Below are positions 1 to 11,443 of a stretch of 64,000 bases of DNA, one piece after another (positions within the stretch are counted from its first letter, which is position 1; the number at the start of each line of letters is the position of its first letter). The notes under the pieces are model-generated. The model made no database searches. It was given only the letters and a program-made list of their open reading frames with translations, and was not told the origin of the DNA. A program made the translations under genes and the position numbers. The stretch lies in contig CM060706.1 of NCBI GenBank assembly GCA_030686995.1, positions 139,771,505-139,835,504 on the forward strand. The letters run 5' to 3'. This DNA comes from Artemisia argyi (Eukaryota > Streptophyta > Magnoliopsida > Asterales > Asteraceae).

Positions 1-1834
1 TTCCCTTGGGAGTGGGGAACTTGATTATTGAGTGTATGGTGGACGGTACGGCCCTTATTTCCTTCAGTCCTGTTCTTCCCAAAATCACATTGTACGGCGA
101 GGGGGAGTTAACTACACAGAAACTCATCATTGTTCTTTGGTACATGCCATAGTCGCCGAAGCATACCTCTAACTCGATCTTCCCCAAAGGTTTGCTTGTC
201 TCTCAGAAGAAACCCACGAGGGAAGTGGTGGTTTCTTTGAGCCCGTTCTTGATGTCATTGCTGAGGTTGTTGAAGCAGTGTTCGTACATAACATTCACTG
301 CTGACCCTTCGTCTACATATATCCGTCGAACAAGATACCCACTGATGTCCCCCTCAATGATGAGGGGCTCATCGGACAGATCCTCCGTTGTGATAGGAGG
401 GAAAGTAATCGGAGCTTTCATCCATACTTCTTCATGGTCATAACTTCTTCGTTTCATTCCTCCGGAACATCTTATCATGTTGATCACTTTGTTTTTTCCT
501 CTGTCGTAGTTTCTTGCCGGTTCTCTATCTCTTCCGGTATCTCTCTGTTTCCATTCTTTTAATAAGTGATCGAGTCTACCGGACTCCAGTGCCACTTCTA
601 GTTGCTTCTTCAACTCCCGACAATGGTTGGTCAAATGGCCAGCTTCTTTATGATACTCACAGAACTTACCCATGTTTTCGCGAGAAGGTTTACCGCCCGT
701 GGGTCTAGGAGCCGGTAAGTTCAGATGACGTTCTGTGGCTAGGATTTCCCTTGGGGGCTTTGTGAGTGCGTTCAGACCGGGACGCTGTGGTCCTTCCCTG
801 AAGTCTTCCACCGGTCTACGATCTGAACGATAATAATCGTTACGGTTCAAGTCCTTTCTAGGGGCCACATATGGGTGATACGTATTTTTGTGACGAGGTT
901 CGTTCTTCCTTTCATTCCGGTATTTGTCATCTTTGAAACCTCTCCTTCTGTTTGCCTCAAACCCTTCTCCCCGGGGTAACTCTGTGCTCCGGTATGCGTC
1001 TTCGGCCCGGATAAAATCATCCACCCTTGCAAACATTTCTGTTACCGTGCGAGGTACCCTGTCCGAAAATTTCTTAGCCAAAGTTGGACACTTATGAGCA
1101 TTCATGAAAACCGAAATACGCATGATTTCCGGCACACCACTGATGTAGCTGGCTTCGTCGGTCCATCTTTCCTTAAAGTCCGCCAACGACTCGTGCGCTC
1201 TCCTGACAATCTTGGTAATTTCCGTCGGATCTTTTGTACATTTCCTCTGAAGGGCAAATCGAGTGGAAAACTGCTCTCTTAACTCATTCCAGCTGTTGAT
1301 GCTACCGGGCTCTAACCGCTCAAACCATCCTCCAGCTGCTCCGTCCAAGGTCTGTTGAAACATTAGACACCAAGTGGGCATTGGCCATTGCCCCTGGTTT
1401 GCTGCTCCAGTGAACCGGGTGAGATGATCGTTCGGATCAGTAGATCCATCATAAAACTTCATGTTTAAAGGCATTGTATATTTCTCTCCAGCAAATTCCA
1501 CGATCCGACTAGTAAATGGTGACCGGGATGCCTCTTTGAACGGTTTGCTTAAATCTTCGTTCACTTCAACTACCTTTTCCCTTCGGACGTCATTTCCCTC
1601 ATCCCCGAAATCTAAACGTATCGGCCTGAGCATATTTTCTCCCAGAGCGTTATGCTTCCTAATCAGTTCGGTCAGGGATGTCATTTGTCAAAGAATTAAC
1701 TCTTGAAGGTTTGGAGAATCGTTCAGTGGGTTGTTAGGATTGCTTGTATTGTCTGGGTTAGTGTTTATTCCGCTCCCTCCGGCTGATGAAAGCGGGGTAA
1801 AGAAGGGGGGAGGAGGAGGAGGAGGACCAGTCAT
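1..1834 (-). pseudogene. gag-protease region of Ty3/gypsy element, two in-frame stops
   Basis: Gag assembles the RNA-packaging particle and the protease cuts the polyprotein. I place the start at the ATG 1834-1832, which opens with a run of prolines and continues in frame through a TGA at 1690-1688 into the long gag frame. Seen in order: a retrotransposon-gag domain in the first half of the 493-residue frame, an Arg/Lys-rich basic stretch, a CCHC-like knuckle with His replacing the second Cys (Cys-x2-His-x4-His-x4-Cys), then the protease motif Val-Asp-Glu-Gly-Ser. A second TGA at 205-203 is followed in the same frame by the protease C-terminal part with its ILGR motif. There is no frameshift, only two nonsense codons; the rest of pol is off the window. 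Confidence 0.85.
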
Positions 1835-1861
1835 CTTTCTTAGGTAGAATGAATAACGGGT

Positions 1862-1879
1862 CCCACGGAAGGCGCCAAT
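1862..1879 (-). promoter_or_regulatory. Primer binding site of the left-edge Ty3/gypsy element
   Basis: Immediately inside the LTR the minus strand reads TTGGCGCC followed by TTCCGTGGGA. The TGGCGCC core complements a tRNA 3' end and is typical of many plant Ty3/gypsy elements. Confidence 0.7.
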
Positions 1880-1880
1880 T

Positions 1881-2353
1881 TGTTAAGGTAAAATCTTGTG
1901 AGGATGTACTTCTTGTATAGGATCTTCGGATATGCGTAGAGACCTGCACACAAGAAGCACACGTTAGGCTCGCCCCGGGAGTGTTCCCAGGACCCACCTC
2001 CGGTGTGAGAGTAAGTATGTATGATACGAAGGGTAAAAGAGTAGTTGAGAGTAAATGCAATATGTGTGTGTTAGTTGTGTAACATAAATGAGGTGGGGGT
2101 ATTTATACTACCTTACCTCACTACCTGCTCTACCTCGGGAAGGAGCAAACAGTGTTACGCTGTACATAGTAGGTAGGTGTCAGATCACGTGGGTGACACA
2201 ATCCCTGAGAATCTGGGATGGCGGCGTGACCGCAATTAATGCTATTGTCCTTCGTGTAAAAGAGAAGTCCCCGGATGATTATCCGAAGGGTTCATTACCG
2301 GAGGCGGGAGTAAAGTCCGAAGGTTGTATACCGTTCGGACACATACGCCAACA
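1881..2353 (-). repeat. 5' LTR of the left-edge Ty3/gypsy element
   Basis: On the minus strand the LTR begins TGTTGGCG and ends CCTTAACA, so it has the usual TG...CA ends, and it abuts the primer binding site. A TATA-like box (TATAAATA on the minus strand, 2107-2100) lies inside it, placing the likely transcription start near 2075. Length is 473 bp. The right border at 2353 is inferred from the CA end and the change of sequence character; the partner LTR is outside the window. Confidence 0.75.
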
Positions 2354-2679
2354 TCTATAAACTCTAATAAACCAGAAAAGTTTACAAGCCCTTTAAAGCA
2401 CCCATTGCAATTAATGTGATGATGTGTCTTAACTATGATTGGTCCATGATTTAATGCGTACAAGTTCATTATGCATACTTTCTCACAACTTATACTCGAA
2501 AAACACAGCCATTAAATTAGTCAAACAAAAAAAAAAACAATACAAACCACTTATTCACGGTAACTCATTAATCACACCCCTCTGTAACCGACTATCATTA
2601 ATCTCCGATTAAAACCATATCAAAAAAATTGAATCAACCATAATGCGTATCCTTTCAAATGCATATCATCCTCTCCAAT

Positions 2680-2732
2680 TGATCTTGAATATCAAAATAT
2701 TGATCTTGAATATCAAAATATTGATCTTGAAT
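2680..2732. repeat. Short tandem repeat, 21-bp unit
   Basis: The unit TTGATCTTGAATATCAAAAT(A) occurs about two and a half times in succession. It lies in AT-rich sequence right of the gypsy LTR. Confidence 0.85.
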
Positions 2733-2853
2733 GATGAATCTCTTGCTATGATTATATCTCGAATCCATATTAGTTTTGATGCATAATTTCTATGATTTTT
2801 TTTAGTTTTTTGAATTTAATTTTCTGCCGATTGATTTTGATTTGTGTGATTCG

Positions 2854-2855
<2 letters not shown>

Positions 2856-2904
<49 letters not shown>
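2856..2904. repeat. Poly-T tract of 49 bases
   Basis: An uninterrupted T run. It could be the poly-A tail of a minus-strand retroposed sequence or plain homopolymer slippage; I cannot find a body or target duplication to decide. Confidence 0.9.
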
Positions 2905-2907
<3 letters not shown>

Positions 2908-4355
2908 CTGATATGCAGGGGTAATTTATGTATTTGATATCAACAAAAGAGAACAGTTGAAAGATCCGAATTTCAGGATTTAATGGTTAGTTTGTATTAA
3001 GTATTTTTTTTTTATAATGAATCGTTTTTAAAAAATTAGGGTATTTTATATTTGTTTACAGGGTTTCAAAAAATTATGCCTTTTTTAATAGCTGCTTTCG
3101 AATAATTGTGTGTTTGTTGACTGCATATACTTTATTTGAAGCTCGCATAGAAGATGTTCGATGGAATGTTTAAGAGAGAGGAAAATGTGGGAGGTAATCA
3201 TATGTGCATTGATTTAGTAATTTAATCATTTGACCATTGTTTTAGTATTTTAATCCGGCTTGGTTTAAGCCCTTCAAGAGACAAATCCATTTGGGTGTTA
3301 AACAGTCTCCTTGAAAGCAAGAGATTCAGCTCATTTAAATACAATCTTTTAATATAATGCGATATTGTGACAGAAATCAGATGTGCCTCACGTGATGGAT
3401 GCAATTGGGACCTGAGAATTAAATTTAAATAGTTTGAGGTACGTAGATAATGATTTACTTAAACATATTTGTTGCTATTAGATTATTTGTATAATGATTT
3501 ATTTAAAACTGCTTATTTGACGTTAAGAGTCTTGAGACTAATCAAGTAATGTCTTTCTTTTTTACTACACATAGATGTGCTTAATGTTTGATTTTGAATT
3601 GAAGCGTGTTGACTTGTTGATTGCTTTCCTTAAAAATGTTTTCAGATTGTGACTGAAATAAAGGGATGGCGAAACTAATACAGTGTGTTATTCACTTTTC
3701 TTGTGATATGTTGTTGGGCTACCACTGCTGTTTTTTAATGGCATGAGATACACAGACCCGAAACAACCAGTAGAGGTTTGAACAATAGACTTGATGAATC
3801 AGATGACTTTAGAAGAAAATATCAGTCAAATGACATATTAGTTTTGATGCATAATTTCTATGGCCATGCAAAAGCAGTTGTATTGTTGCTGCGAGAAATC
3901 TAAGAAATGGACCAATGAGCGACAATGCTACAACTGGTGGAAAAGTTCAAAGGTTAAAAACCAGAAAGTAGGTATATAATCTCACATCTTAATATTAGTT
4001 TGTCAAATGTCACATTTCAACCTTTTCATTTAGTGTTATTCAGTGTAATGGGTCCAAGGAGAATTGAGATTAGGCCCACCATCATGCGAAACGAGTAATA
4101 CAAAATGTTTCCGATAAAAAAAATATTTGACTTATGGTATGGTTTAGGCTTTTAGTTGAAGAAGAAAGAATAAGCGTAACTTGTGATTCAATATATTCTT
4201 GATATGAATATTGGTTAGAATTAAATCAATCTTGCATAATTTTATATCAATTCAAATTTTGTTGCATTTATAGCGTTACGTTAGTTTTCTATGTGAGTTA
4301 TCCTCCATTTCTTATCTGTATCATTCTTTCAGCTATTTTTATTTTTTGCATGCAG

Positions 4356-5118
4356 AAACAAGAATTTTCGCATGTAGCTTATGCCACTAATGCTTATGGC
4401 ACACTGGACCACTTGCGAAACATGCTTGACATGGTAAGCGACTTCTCTAACAAAAGGTACTTTTGGGCTTTTGGCAAATAAATGAACATATTATTAATGA
4501 AGCAAAATAATCAAGTAATAGTAATAGTATAGAACAAGATTCCCTATTTTAACAGTCTTTTCTTTTTTCTTTTTTTTTTTCTCTCTTATTAACTGTGAAC
4601 TATTAGAATTGTTATATATCAATGTTTACGATAAAATGTATGGCCAATAACAGTGGTAGTGCGTACTCATTGTAATGTCAAGGAACCTAAAGAAGAGGTG
4701 ACTCGAGACTTTGAGAGCATAAATTGTTATGACCGGAAGATCAAGCCAAGCAAATATACAAATGTAAGTTTTTATAAGTCAAGTTTATGATATCGTTTCT
4801 GTGTACCTCTTGGTGTCAAGCAATATGTCATTTTATTGGTTATGATGAGATAACTTAAAGGTTTTGAGCTCAAATGTGACCAATTTTTCAAACCCGCTCT
4901 TATCATATATGCACACACCGTCAACTGTACAAAAATTGTAATGTAGCTTGATTAGTGCTACCAGGATCTTTTTTGTAAGCTCAACTTGGTGTTAATACTA
5001 TGCTTAATTTATGAATACCTGCGCACTATGTTCTTTGTTGTAGGCTCAACTTGGTGATGATAATATGCGTCATTGCTGGAATGATAAAGCGGATAAACTG
5101 GTGGTTATTCGTCGTTGA
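4356..5118 (+). pseudogene. Unidentified exon-like fragments, set 1
   Basis: Three short open pieces have splice-like borders: 4356-4433 (after TGCAG, before GTAAGC), a piece ending at 4763 before GTAAGT that begins near 4680, and 5044-5118 after TAG, ending in TGA. They read like internal exons of an ordinary gene with spacers of intron character. I do not recognise the protein. Stops and the lack of a start suggest captured or decayed fragments rather than a working gene. Confidence 0.35.
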
Positions 5119-5851
5119 GACTGTTTATGGAATGATAAAGTGTTATATTTTAATGTTTTATTTCTTTTAAGTACATTATTGTCAATTAACTAATCCATAA
5201 TTATGATTATTAAATAACTAATTTATTATTAATTTAGATCATCGCATCAGTACATTTGCTTTACTAATCACTAATGTCTTTGGTTTGTATCATTGAATGT
5301 ATTCTTGAACATATAAGAAATGAACAAAGGCATCTTAGGTTCTTGCTTAGCCAATCACTACTCCTTTATGCTAATAGCAATGGGCAATGGGAGGGTCAAC
5401 ATAATGGGTAGATGTAATAAAAAGTTTTGGGTCAAAACAAGTATTCTTATAATATAGTGCCATCCGATTAACGGAATGGCTGAACTATTGGTGATATGAG
5501 TTGACCCAACAATACTTTTTACTCTACCGATTTGTTCTATGTTTGTCCCATTTTGTATTATCAAGTTATATTAATGATTTTAATTGATAAAGGCTTCATT
5601 TTGCTATTTTAGTGCCCATTTGTGCAGTTTTTGTGAAGATGGCGGGTTCGAATGGGATTTGGCTACTTGAAGAATCAGCTGTTGCTATGTTTTATGACCA
5701 CTAAGTGATAGTCATTACAACGCTGGAATACCCGGACTTCTCTTTCACGCCAGTTGTTAATGTCGACGGGTATAAAACATTAAAAACCACATTCATGTGA
5801 ACAACAAGACCCTGTAATCTTTGAATATGATGGAATTCCAATTCTTTGCAG

Positions 5852-6112
5852 GCCACTGGATGTAAACAATCCTAAGACACAAAGTGTGGCAGCTACTCTT
5901 CGTCGCCTAATTGTGGGACACCTACTGACTTACATGGTGCGTTTGTGTATAAGTGAATTACCTATTTGTGTTAGCAAAAAACTTTAAAAACAAGACATAT
6001 GTACGAAACATATACAAAATCATTTACACCATATTAACTTTTTACAACCTGTTGTTACTGCAGCTGCAAAAGGGGTCACGAGTTGGAGCCAAAATATGGT
6101 GGAACAGATGCG
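5852..6112 (+). pseudogene. Unidentified exon-like fragments, set 2
   Basis: Two open pieces, 5852-5937 (after TTTGCAG, before GTGCGT) and 6064-6112 (after CTGCAG, before GTATGC), have good intron-like junctions and give a basic, partly hydrophobic peptide containing a WWNRC segment. No family is recognised. They probably belong with the other captured fragments in this Helitron-derived stretch, but could come from a different donor gene than set 1. Confidence 0.35.
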
Positions 6113-7584
6113 GTATGCACCTTACCCTGTTATGGGATTTGTCAATTCTATATTTCTGTTGACTAAACATTTATGTTTACTAATACTGGTCCAAACAGGC
6201 TTGCTTCTTCTGCTCATTTAATAAAACTTTGTTATAAAAGGTTACTGTAATTGTATATATAAGCAATAAATTTTTGACTAAATTTTTTTTACCCATTTAA
6301 GATAAACAGAAACCAAAGTCCCAATAATTAATAAATGGGTGAAAATGATTTGGTAAAAGCCAAAGTCCCAATGATTTGTACAATTAACATTTTAGGGGCC
6401 GAAATTTAAATTCTTTAGAAACTTCCTATGATGTATGTATAATCACTTTACAGCAGTTTATAAGGCACTTACTCGGTTCATGTTTGTCTATTAGTTAAAA
6501 AAGGGTTAGCTTAAAAATTACAAAATCATGTTATTCTGCAACTTTGAATATGAAATTAGAAAACGTATTAAGTTTATCACATTTGATGCAACCACTAATG
6601 AGTAGGAATGTAGGATCATGGAATATAAGATTATCTAATTTGATCAAATCCATTTCTCATCAATTAAAGCACTTCTGCATGTCGCTAATGCTAAGTTGAC
6701 TATTAAGTGGACAAGTAGTTTATCATGGGTCAATTTGATTATAATAAACATCTTAAACACTATCAATTGTTTTCTCCTAGGGACGAAGGATAACAATACA
6801 ACTTTCTGAATAAAAAGGAGATCTTTTGTAGCGTCTTACGTAATTTTCATGCCAAAGTACATAGAATGTAAAGATAGGTGTAGCATATTCTCCATTGGCA
6901 TGAAAGATTAATAATAAAATATCTTTCTGTTTGGAGAATTTACTTTTGTCTCTCAATAGTCTTCATGTTACATGATGGGATGACATCATTATACTTACTA
7001 GATATTGCTAGAAACTTTAACATCTTAGGAATGTGTTATTTTGGGAAGCTTTTATAATCTGCAATTTGATAGTGAACAAATGCAAATCTGCAATTTGATT
7101 GTTTGATTCGTCAGTTGGTTCTATTTTTTATGACATTATCCAACCGTGAGCACATTCATTAATTCTTGATGACAATGTTTTTACAATGTATGTTGGGACA
7201 TCTATCAAAGAGGTAACATATAAATTATGATTCTTTTTTTTTTATTAACATATAAATTTAATCATTATATTATTTCTTTTTGCTATCCACCTTTGTATAC
7301 TTGATACATTAACTGATACAATAACTCAAGTAGATTAAATGCTTTAATTTTTTTTACTCTTGTGTGCAGGTTTTTAATAACTCAAGTAACACACTGTCAC
7401 TTTTGGCGAGGTACCAAGCTTACGTAGTAAATAAGCTTATTTTTTTCATGAATCTAGAGGCCGAAACACAGATGCTTATCTGAACCTGTAATACATCATA
7501 TATATTCACTTTATTATAATGTTAACAATAGTAACTTTGATATTACCCTCCAACCTTGGTAGGTCATTGAGGTTTCTAAAGCGA

Positions 7585-7977
7585 CAAACAAAAGTGATGG
7601 CTATAGTTGAAGCTAAGCAGCGACAAATGACACTGTAGAGACTTATTTCTATAGTAAAGCTTCTCCGGTTAATGGTTTAAGTGACTTCCACATTTCATAG
7701 TTTGTTTATGTTGTTTGAAACACTTTTTTTGATAGATTGAATCAGATCGAGCTTATCACCAAAAGGTTGTTCAGATTCTTTATCATGTTGCAGGAGAGGT
7801 ATGCTTTTGTGCCACTACCCTTTGATAGAAGATGTTTATATTTTTGGTTTTAAATTTTTGCTGATGATATACTAGATGGTATTAGAGGGACAACGAATTG
7901 AAGCAGCTCCTGCACCAACGGTGGAAATAGCTCACCTCCACCTTCTTTTTACGAAGAAGTCAATAATCATGCAAATC
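7585..7977 (+). pseudogene. Captured fragment of a plant SH3-domain protein (SH3P1/2-like)
   Basis: Plant SH3P proteins bind membranes through an N-terminal BAR-like helical region and act in clathrin traffic and autophagy. Three consecutive exon remnants match the end of that region: exon A (about 7585-7653) with the VEAKQRQMTL and RLISIV stretch, exon B (7736-7798) with RAYHQKVVQIL and an intact GAG|GTATGC donor, and exon C (from 7876, after ACTAG) with GQRIEAAPAP followed by a Pro-rich piece ending YEEV. Exon A has an in-frame TAG (7636-7638) and exon C needs a one-base shift near 7930 to stay in register. The SH3 domain and the N-terminus are missing. The retained introns show genomic, not cDNA, capture, which is the usual Helitron mode. 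Family identification is from memory. Confidence 0.65.
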
Positions 7978-8927
7978 TCATTTAGTTTTTTTTTCATAGT
8001 TCTTTTGTTGTAATAAACCAAATTCATCGTTGTTTTGTGTTTAGTGTGTAATTTTCATGCAATGGGCCGATGTTTACAAGAAATCTCCTTTGATTGTGAA
8101 ATTATAAAATAGCATATATTACCTGGTGTTGATTAAGTACTCATTACTCAACTTCTTGAAAGAAACCTTTCAGGGGCAGAAAGCTTTATTTGTCAAATGA
8201 AATGAATCCTAGGTTTAGTTTCGATTGCCTCACTTGATTCTACAAGCTTCATATGTGTATGTATTGTGTTATATGTAAAGCGAATTTCAAACCAAAATTT
8301 ACTTGAAATTCGACACATGTGTCTTAGGTAATTCTATTACACTGCTTTTTTGACATCTTAGTCATGTCATTTCAACTGCCCTTGCATTGGATGGTTATGG
8401 ATACTCTATTTTAGTAGGTAATCCCTTTTTCTTTACATTGTGATATCATGTTTTCTATACTTCATTTAATTGCGATGACGATGGTAATATATTGAATAAT
8501 ACTAAAAATGTTTTCTACAAAGAATTACTTCGAGGCTTTTGATCAAACATGGACATGTATGTGCATCGGCATAGCTAAAACATTTCATACGATTTCTTAA
8601 ATTTACATAGGACTGCTAACTTCATTTTTTGATTACTTATGTTTTTCTCAAACTGTTAGGTGTTTAAGGAATGAGCATGGGCTACTCAAATGTTTGACGC
8701 TGATCACATACTTTTTGTATTCAAGAATATCTATATGTCGAACCAAACGATACAAGACAATACAGGCACGTTCTATATTTTAATAGTTATAAATCATATT
8801 TTTTTTATCATCTCATTCAAATATTAAACTTATCATTCTCTTCGTGAAATGACGAAACCTGTTTATGTTCGTTGTTGTTTCTTACTTTATTCGAGCACGT
8901 AACTATCTAATGAATAATTTTAAAAAT

Positions 8928-8956
8928 CCCGTCAATTTGACGGGTCTATAAGCTAT
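8928..8956 (+). other. Helitron 3' terminus, diverged (hairpin plus CTAT)
   Basis: An 8-bp-class palindrome CCCGTCAATTTGACGGG (8928-8944) is followed by TCTATAAG and CTAT. Apart from the last base and one paired change in the stem, it is the same as the terminus at 11226-11254. A canonical Helitron ends CTRR; the CTAT here is probably a decayed CTAR. Confidence 0.6.
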
Positions 8957-9237
8957 ATATGTGTAATCTACAAATAGATTAAAATATTTTACAAATCAAC
9001 TCTTATTATAATGTGACTTTCATTGTCTATAAAAACTAAATTATCTTCATTCACAAATAATTTAAGTCATTTGTAATCTACAAACAACACATTATGGTTA
9101 ATAGCAATTCATCAAACGTACACATTCTTTTTTTGTAAGAAACAACAAATCACTAAACATATTTTATTTTTTAAATCATTTGTAAGTCTAATGTTCATAC
9201 TTTACTTTTTATTTTTTATGTTTGTTACAATGTAGAC

Positions 9238-10023
9238 AAGCAAACAGGAAGAAGATGCTAAAGAATACAATTCTATCGATGTGTCCGGTAAAGATATTAC
9301 GGTTGTCAATTTATCTGCTGATGACGTGGTAAGAATTACAACTACATATTGCATATAAAACTTTTCTATCACATTCTTTGTTTAAAAAAAATGCACGTAA
9401 ACTTATAAGATATGTAACTTATTTTAAAATTCTACAGGATGTTCCCGGCCCGCGCAAACGTGGAAGACTAATGAAAAATGGTGATTTTGTCACAAAAAAA
9501 AAATCTTGATGTTACATCTTCTGACGAACTATCTATACAAACATTGTCACAAAATAAGATTGTCAATACTGACATTGAAGATAATGCTAACGAGGTGTTA
9601 ATTTTACCAGAGTCATATATTACTTTTTTTTAAAGATTTTTAATTCAAACCTATAAATGTAAAACATACTACTAATGTCATTTTGTGTACTCTTATACAT
9701 AGGTACTTGATGACAATGGACCTATCACTTTTAGGCGTGCGAACAAGAAACAAAGGACGTCGTCATCGAGTCTGTTTAGCCTTAGTGATGAAGACACTAA
9801 TTATGAACTTGATGACATTATTGAAGATAATGTGATTCATATAAGTGATACCGTTGAAGAAGGTACCGAAGAGGAAGATGGCATTGGCTTAAGCGATCTT
9901 GAAAGTAATAGTCACGAATCTACGGATGGATCAGACGATGGATCTGACTTACACGATTTCATTGACGATAAAGATGCACCTTCAAATGATACGGATGATG
10001 AAAACGACGATAACGATGTTTGA
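9238..10023 (+). pseudogene. Acidic multi-exon coding remnant in Helitron
   Basis: Exon-like pieces follow one another with GT-AG style spacers: about 9238-9330, about 9439-9597 and about 9703-10023. The last ends in an Asp/Glu/Ser-rich tail of roughly 60 residues finishing at a TGA (10021-10023). The middle piece has a Lys/Arg-rich stretch resembling a nuclear signal, then an in-frame stop after a run of A. It may be the tail of a Helitron-encoded single-strand-binding (RPA-like) protein, judged from position only; no OB-fold motif is visible. Confidence 0.4.
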
Positions 10024-10613
10024 TATTCATAACATCATAACTGTGTGTGCTCGGGCTTTTCTAAATAATGACATGCTTTGGTTTTATTTTTGTTCTTATT
10101 TTATGACGTTTTTAAGCAACTATATCTATGTTTTCTTTTATTTTTCTTAAACATTTTATACGTAGTTTGTGTTTATTTTAATTCATATATTTGCATTACT
10201 ATATCCTAACATGTTATAGCCTTTGTATATATATACTTACTTATAAATGGTGCGAGGATTTTCATACATAGATCAGTAAAAAAATTCGTATGTTTACATA
10301 TAAACCAAGTATTTTCATACATAAATCAGTAAAAAAATCATGTGTTTTAAATGAGGTTAATAATTTTCATATAAAATTGATACACATTAAATCTTTGCAT
10401 AACAAATCCACAAAACATGTAATATGTTTTTAATCATTAAATACATATCATGCAATCATGTTAATCGCTAATTTATAGGAATTTTCAAATACAATTTCGA
10501 CTCCCTGCAATCTATACGTTTCTCTTTGATTCAAACACATATTCCTTTAATTACTCACATATTCCTTTACCTGCTGCTACACACAATCGAATTTCCTAAG
10601 ATGACTATGGAGA

Positions 10614-10805
10614 ATGAAAACACTTCAAGAAATTCAAGAAAGCGTACATCTACCGCGTCCTGTATTCACACATGGACAGTTATATGTGGCTCTTTCCCGT
10701 GTCAAAAGCAAAAAGGGTTTGAAAGTTGTTGTTTCAGATGCGGATGGTAACCTATCCAATACTACTACGAATGTCGTATATAAAGAAGTTCTTCAAGGTC
10801 TATGA
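10614..10805 (+). pseudogene. C-terminal exon of Helitron Pif1-type helicase
   Basis: The Helitron RepHel protein nicks and unwinds DNA for rolling-circle transposition. This piece carries the conserved end of its SF1 helicase: a Leu-Pro-Arg-Pro-Val-Phe stretch, then the motif VI region HGQLYVALSRVKSKKGLKV (10663 onward), and the family's usual ending around TTNVVYKEVL before TGA at 10803-10805. The bulk of the helicase and the HUH nuclease are missing upstream, so it is a relic. It lies 420 bases before the Helitron 3' terminus, the expected place for the gene end. Confidence 0.8.
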
Positions 10806-11225
10806 TCAAACGATCAATAGGTATGTACATTATACATGTTAAATTTTTATATGATTTTTTTAATTTACAATTATTATATATCCAAATTTTATAGTACTTA
10901 CACCCTTTTAAATCAATCTCAGGGGTTGCCAGAAATGAGCTTATGTTCAACTGTTTGAATCGCCACTACATACATTTAATACGACCAAAACAGCGTACGC
11001 AAGGACAATGAAAACTGCTATAAAGAGGCAATGAAAGTGGATGTTATTGACAATGAATCCGTATTCAAATAAAATGGATGTTATTTACAAGCATTGTATT
11101 TCATACTTTGAGTCACTTATAACTTTATTGTTCCGTTATAAGAAAATTGCACATCGTTTACGTTATTTACTCTCTCTTACTTTATTCACGTACTTACGTT
11201 TTCTTATTCAAAACCACTCTAAAAT

Positions 11226-11254
11226 CCCGTGAATTTCACGGGTCTATAAGCTAG
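11226..11254 (+). other. Helitron 3' terminus (hairpin plus CTAG)
   Basis: Palindrome CCCGTGAATTTCACGGG (11226-11242), eight bases of spacer, then CTAG (11251-11254) and T. This matches the Helitron rule of a short GC-rich hairpin about ten bases before CTRR. Confidence 0.85.
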
Positions 11255-11443
11255 TATACTATATTTCATAAGTCTAAAATCGATCATTTAAAATGATTAA
11301 ATTATTTGATTGCTTTAAACACATATATTTATTCGTTGGAAAATTTAATGACACGAGTACCCACTGACACCGGGCTAGTTAAAATAAATTATATAAAGTC
11401 GTAAACAAACACCCCCGCCGAAACCCAGTTTGTACCCAGAGTA

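Larger units (their letters stand above)
1..2353 (-). mobile_element. Ty3/gypsy LTR retrotransposon, 5' portion (continues past left edge)
   Basis: The minus strand reads LTR (2353 to 1881), primer binding site (TTGGCGCC at 1871-1878), then a gag-protease frame running off the left edge. The order LTR, primer site, gag, aspartic protease is that of a Ty3/gypsy element; the gag style suggests a Tat-like lineage, which is an inference. Only the 5' end is in the window, so reverse transcriptase, integrase and the 3' LTR cannot be judged and no target duplication can be checked. Two in-frame TGA codons make this copy inactive. Confidence 0.9.
2354..8956 (+). mobile_element. Helitron-derived segment with captured exon fragments (left end uncertain)
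   Basis: The right end at 8928-8956 has the structure of a Helitron 3' terminus. Within the stretch are several short open segments bounded by AG...GT splice-like junctions, as expected for captured genomic gene pieces: one is recognisable (SH3P-like, 7585-7977), others are not. A 27-bp sequence occurs twice, near 2767 and near 3836, inside otherwise AT-rich filler. I could not fix the 5' end; the bases right after the gypsy LTR (2354) begin TCTATAAACTC, which is compatible with a Helitron 5'-TC end but is weak evidence. The long gaps between fragments (2905-4355, 6113-7584 and 7978-8927) show no further gene I can support. Confidence 0.45.
8957..11254 (+). mobile_element. Helitron remnant with helicase C-terminal exon and intact 3' end
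   Basis: The segment carries an acidic multi-exon coding remnant (9238-10023), the last exon of a Helitron Pif1-type helicase (10614-10805) and a canonical Helitron 3' terminus (11226-11254) followed by T, as expected for insertion between A and T. The 5' end and the replication-initiator part are absent or beyond recognition, so it cannot move on its own. 10024-10525 and 10806-11225 hold only AT-rich sequence. Whether 2354-8956 and this segment are one element with an internal end or two elements is not settled. Confidence 0.65.
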
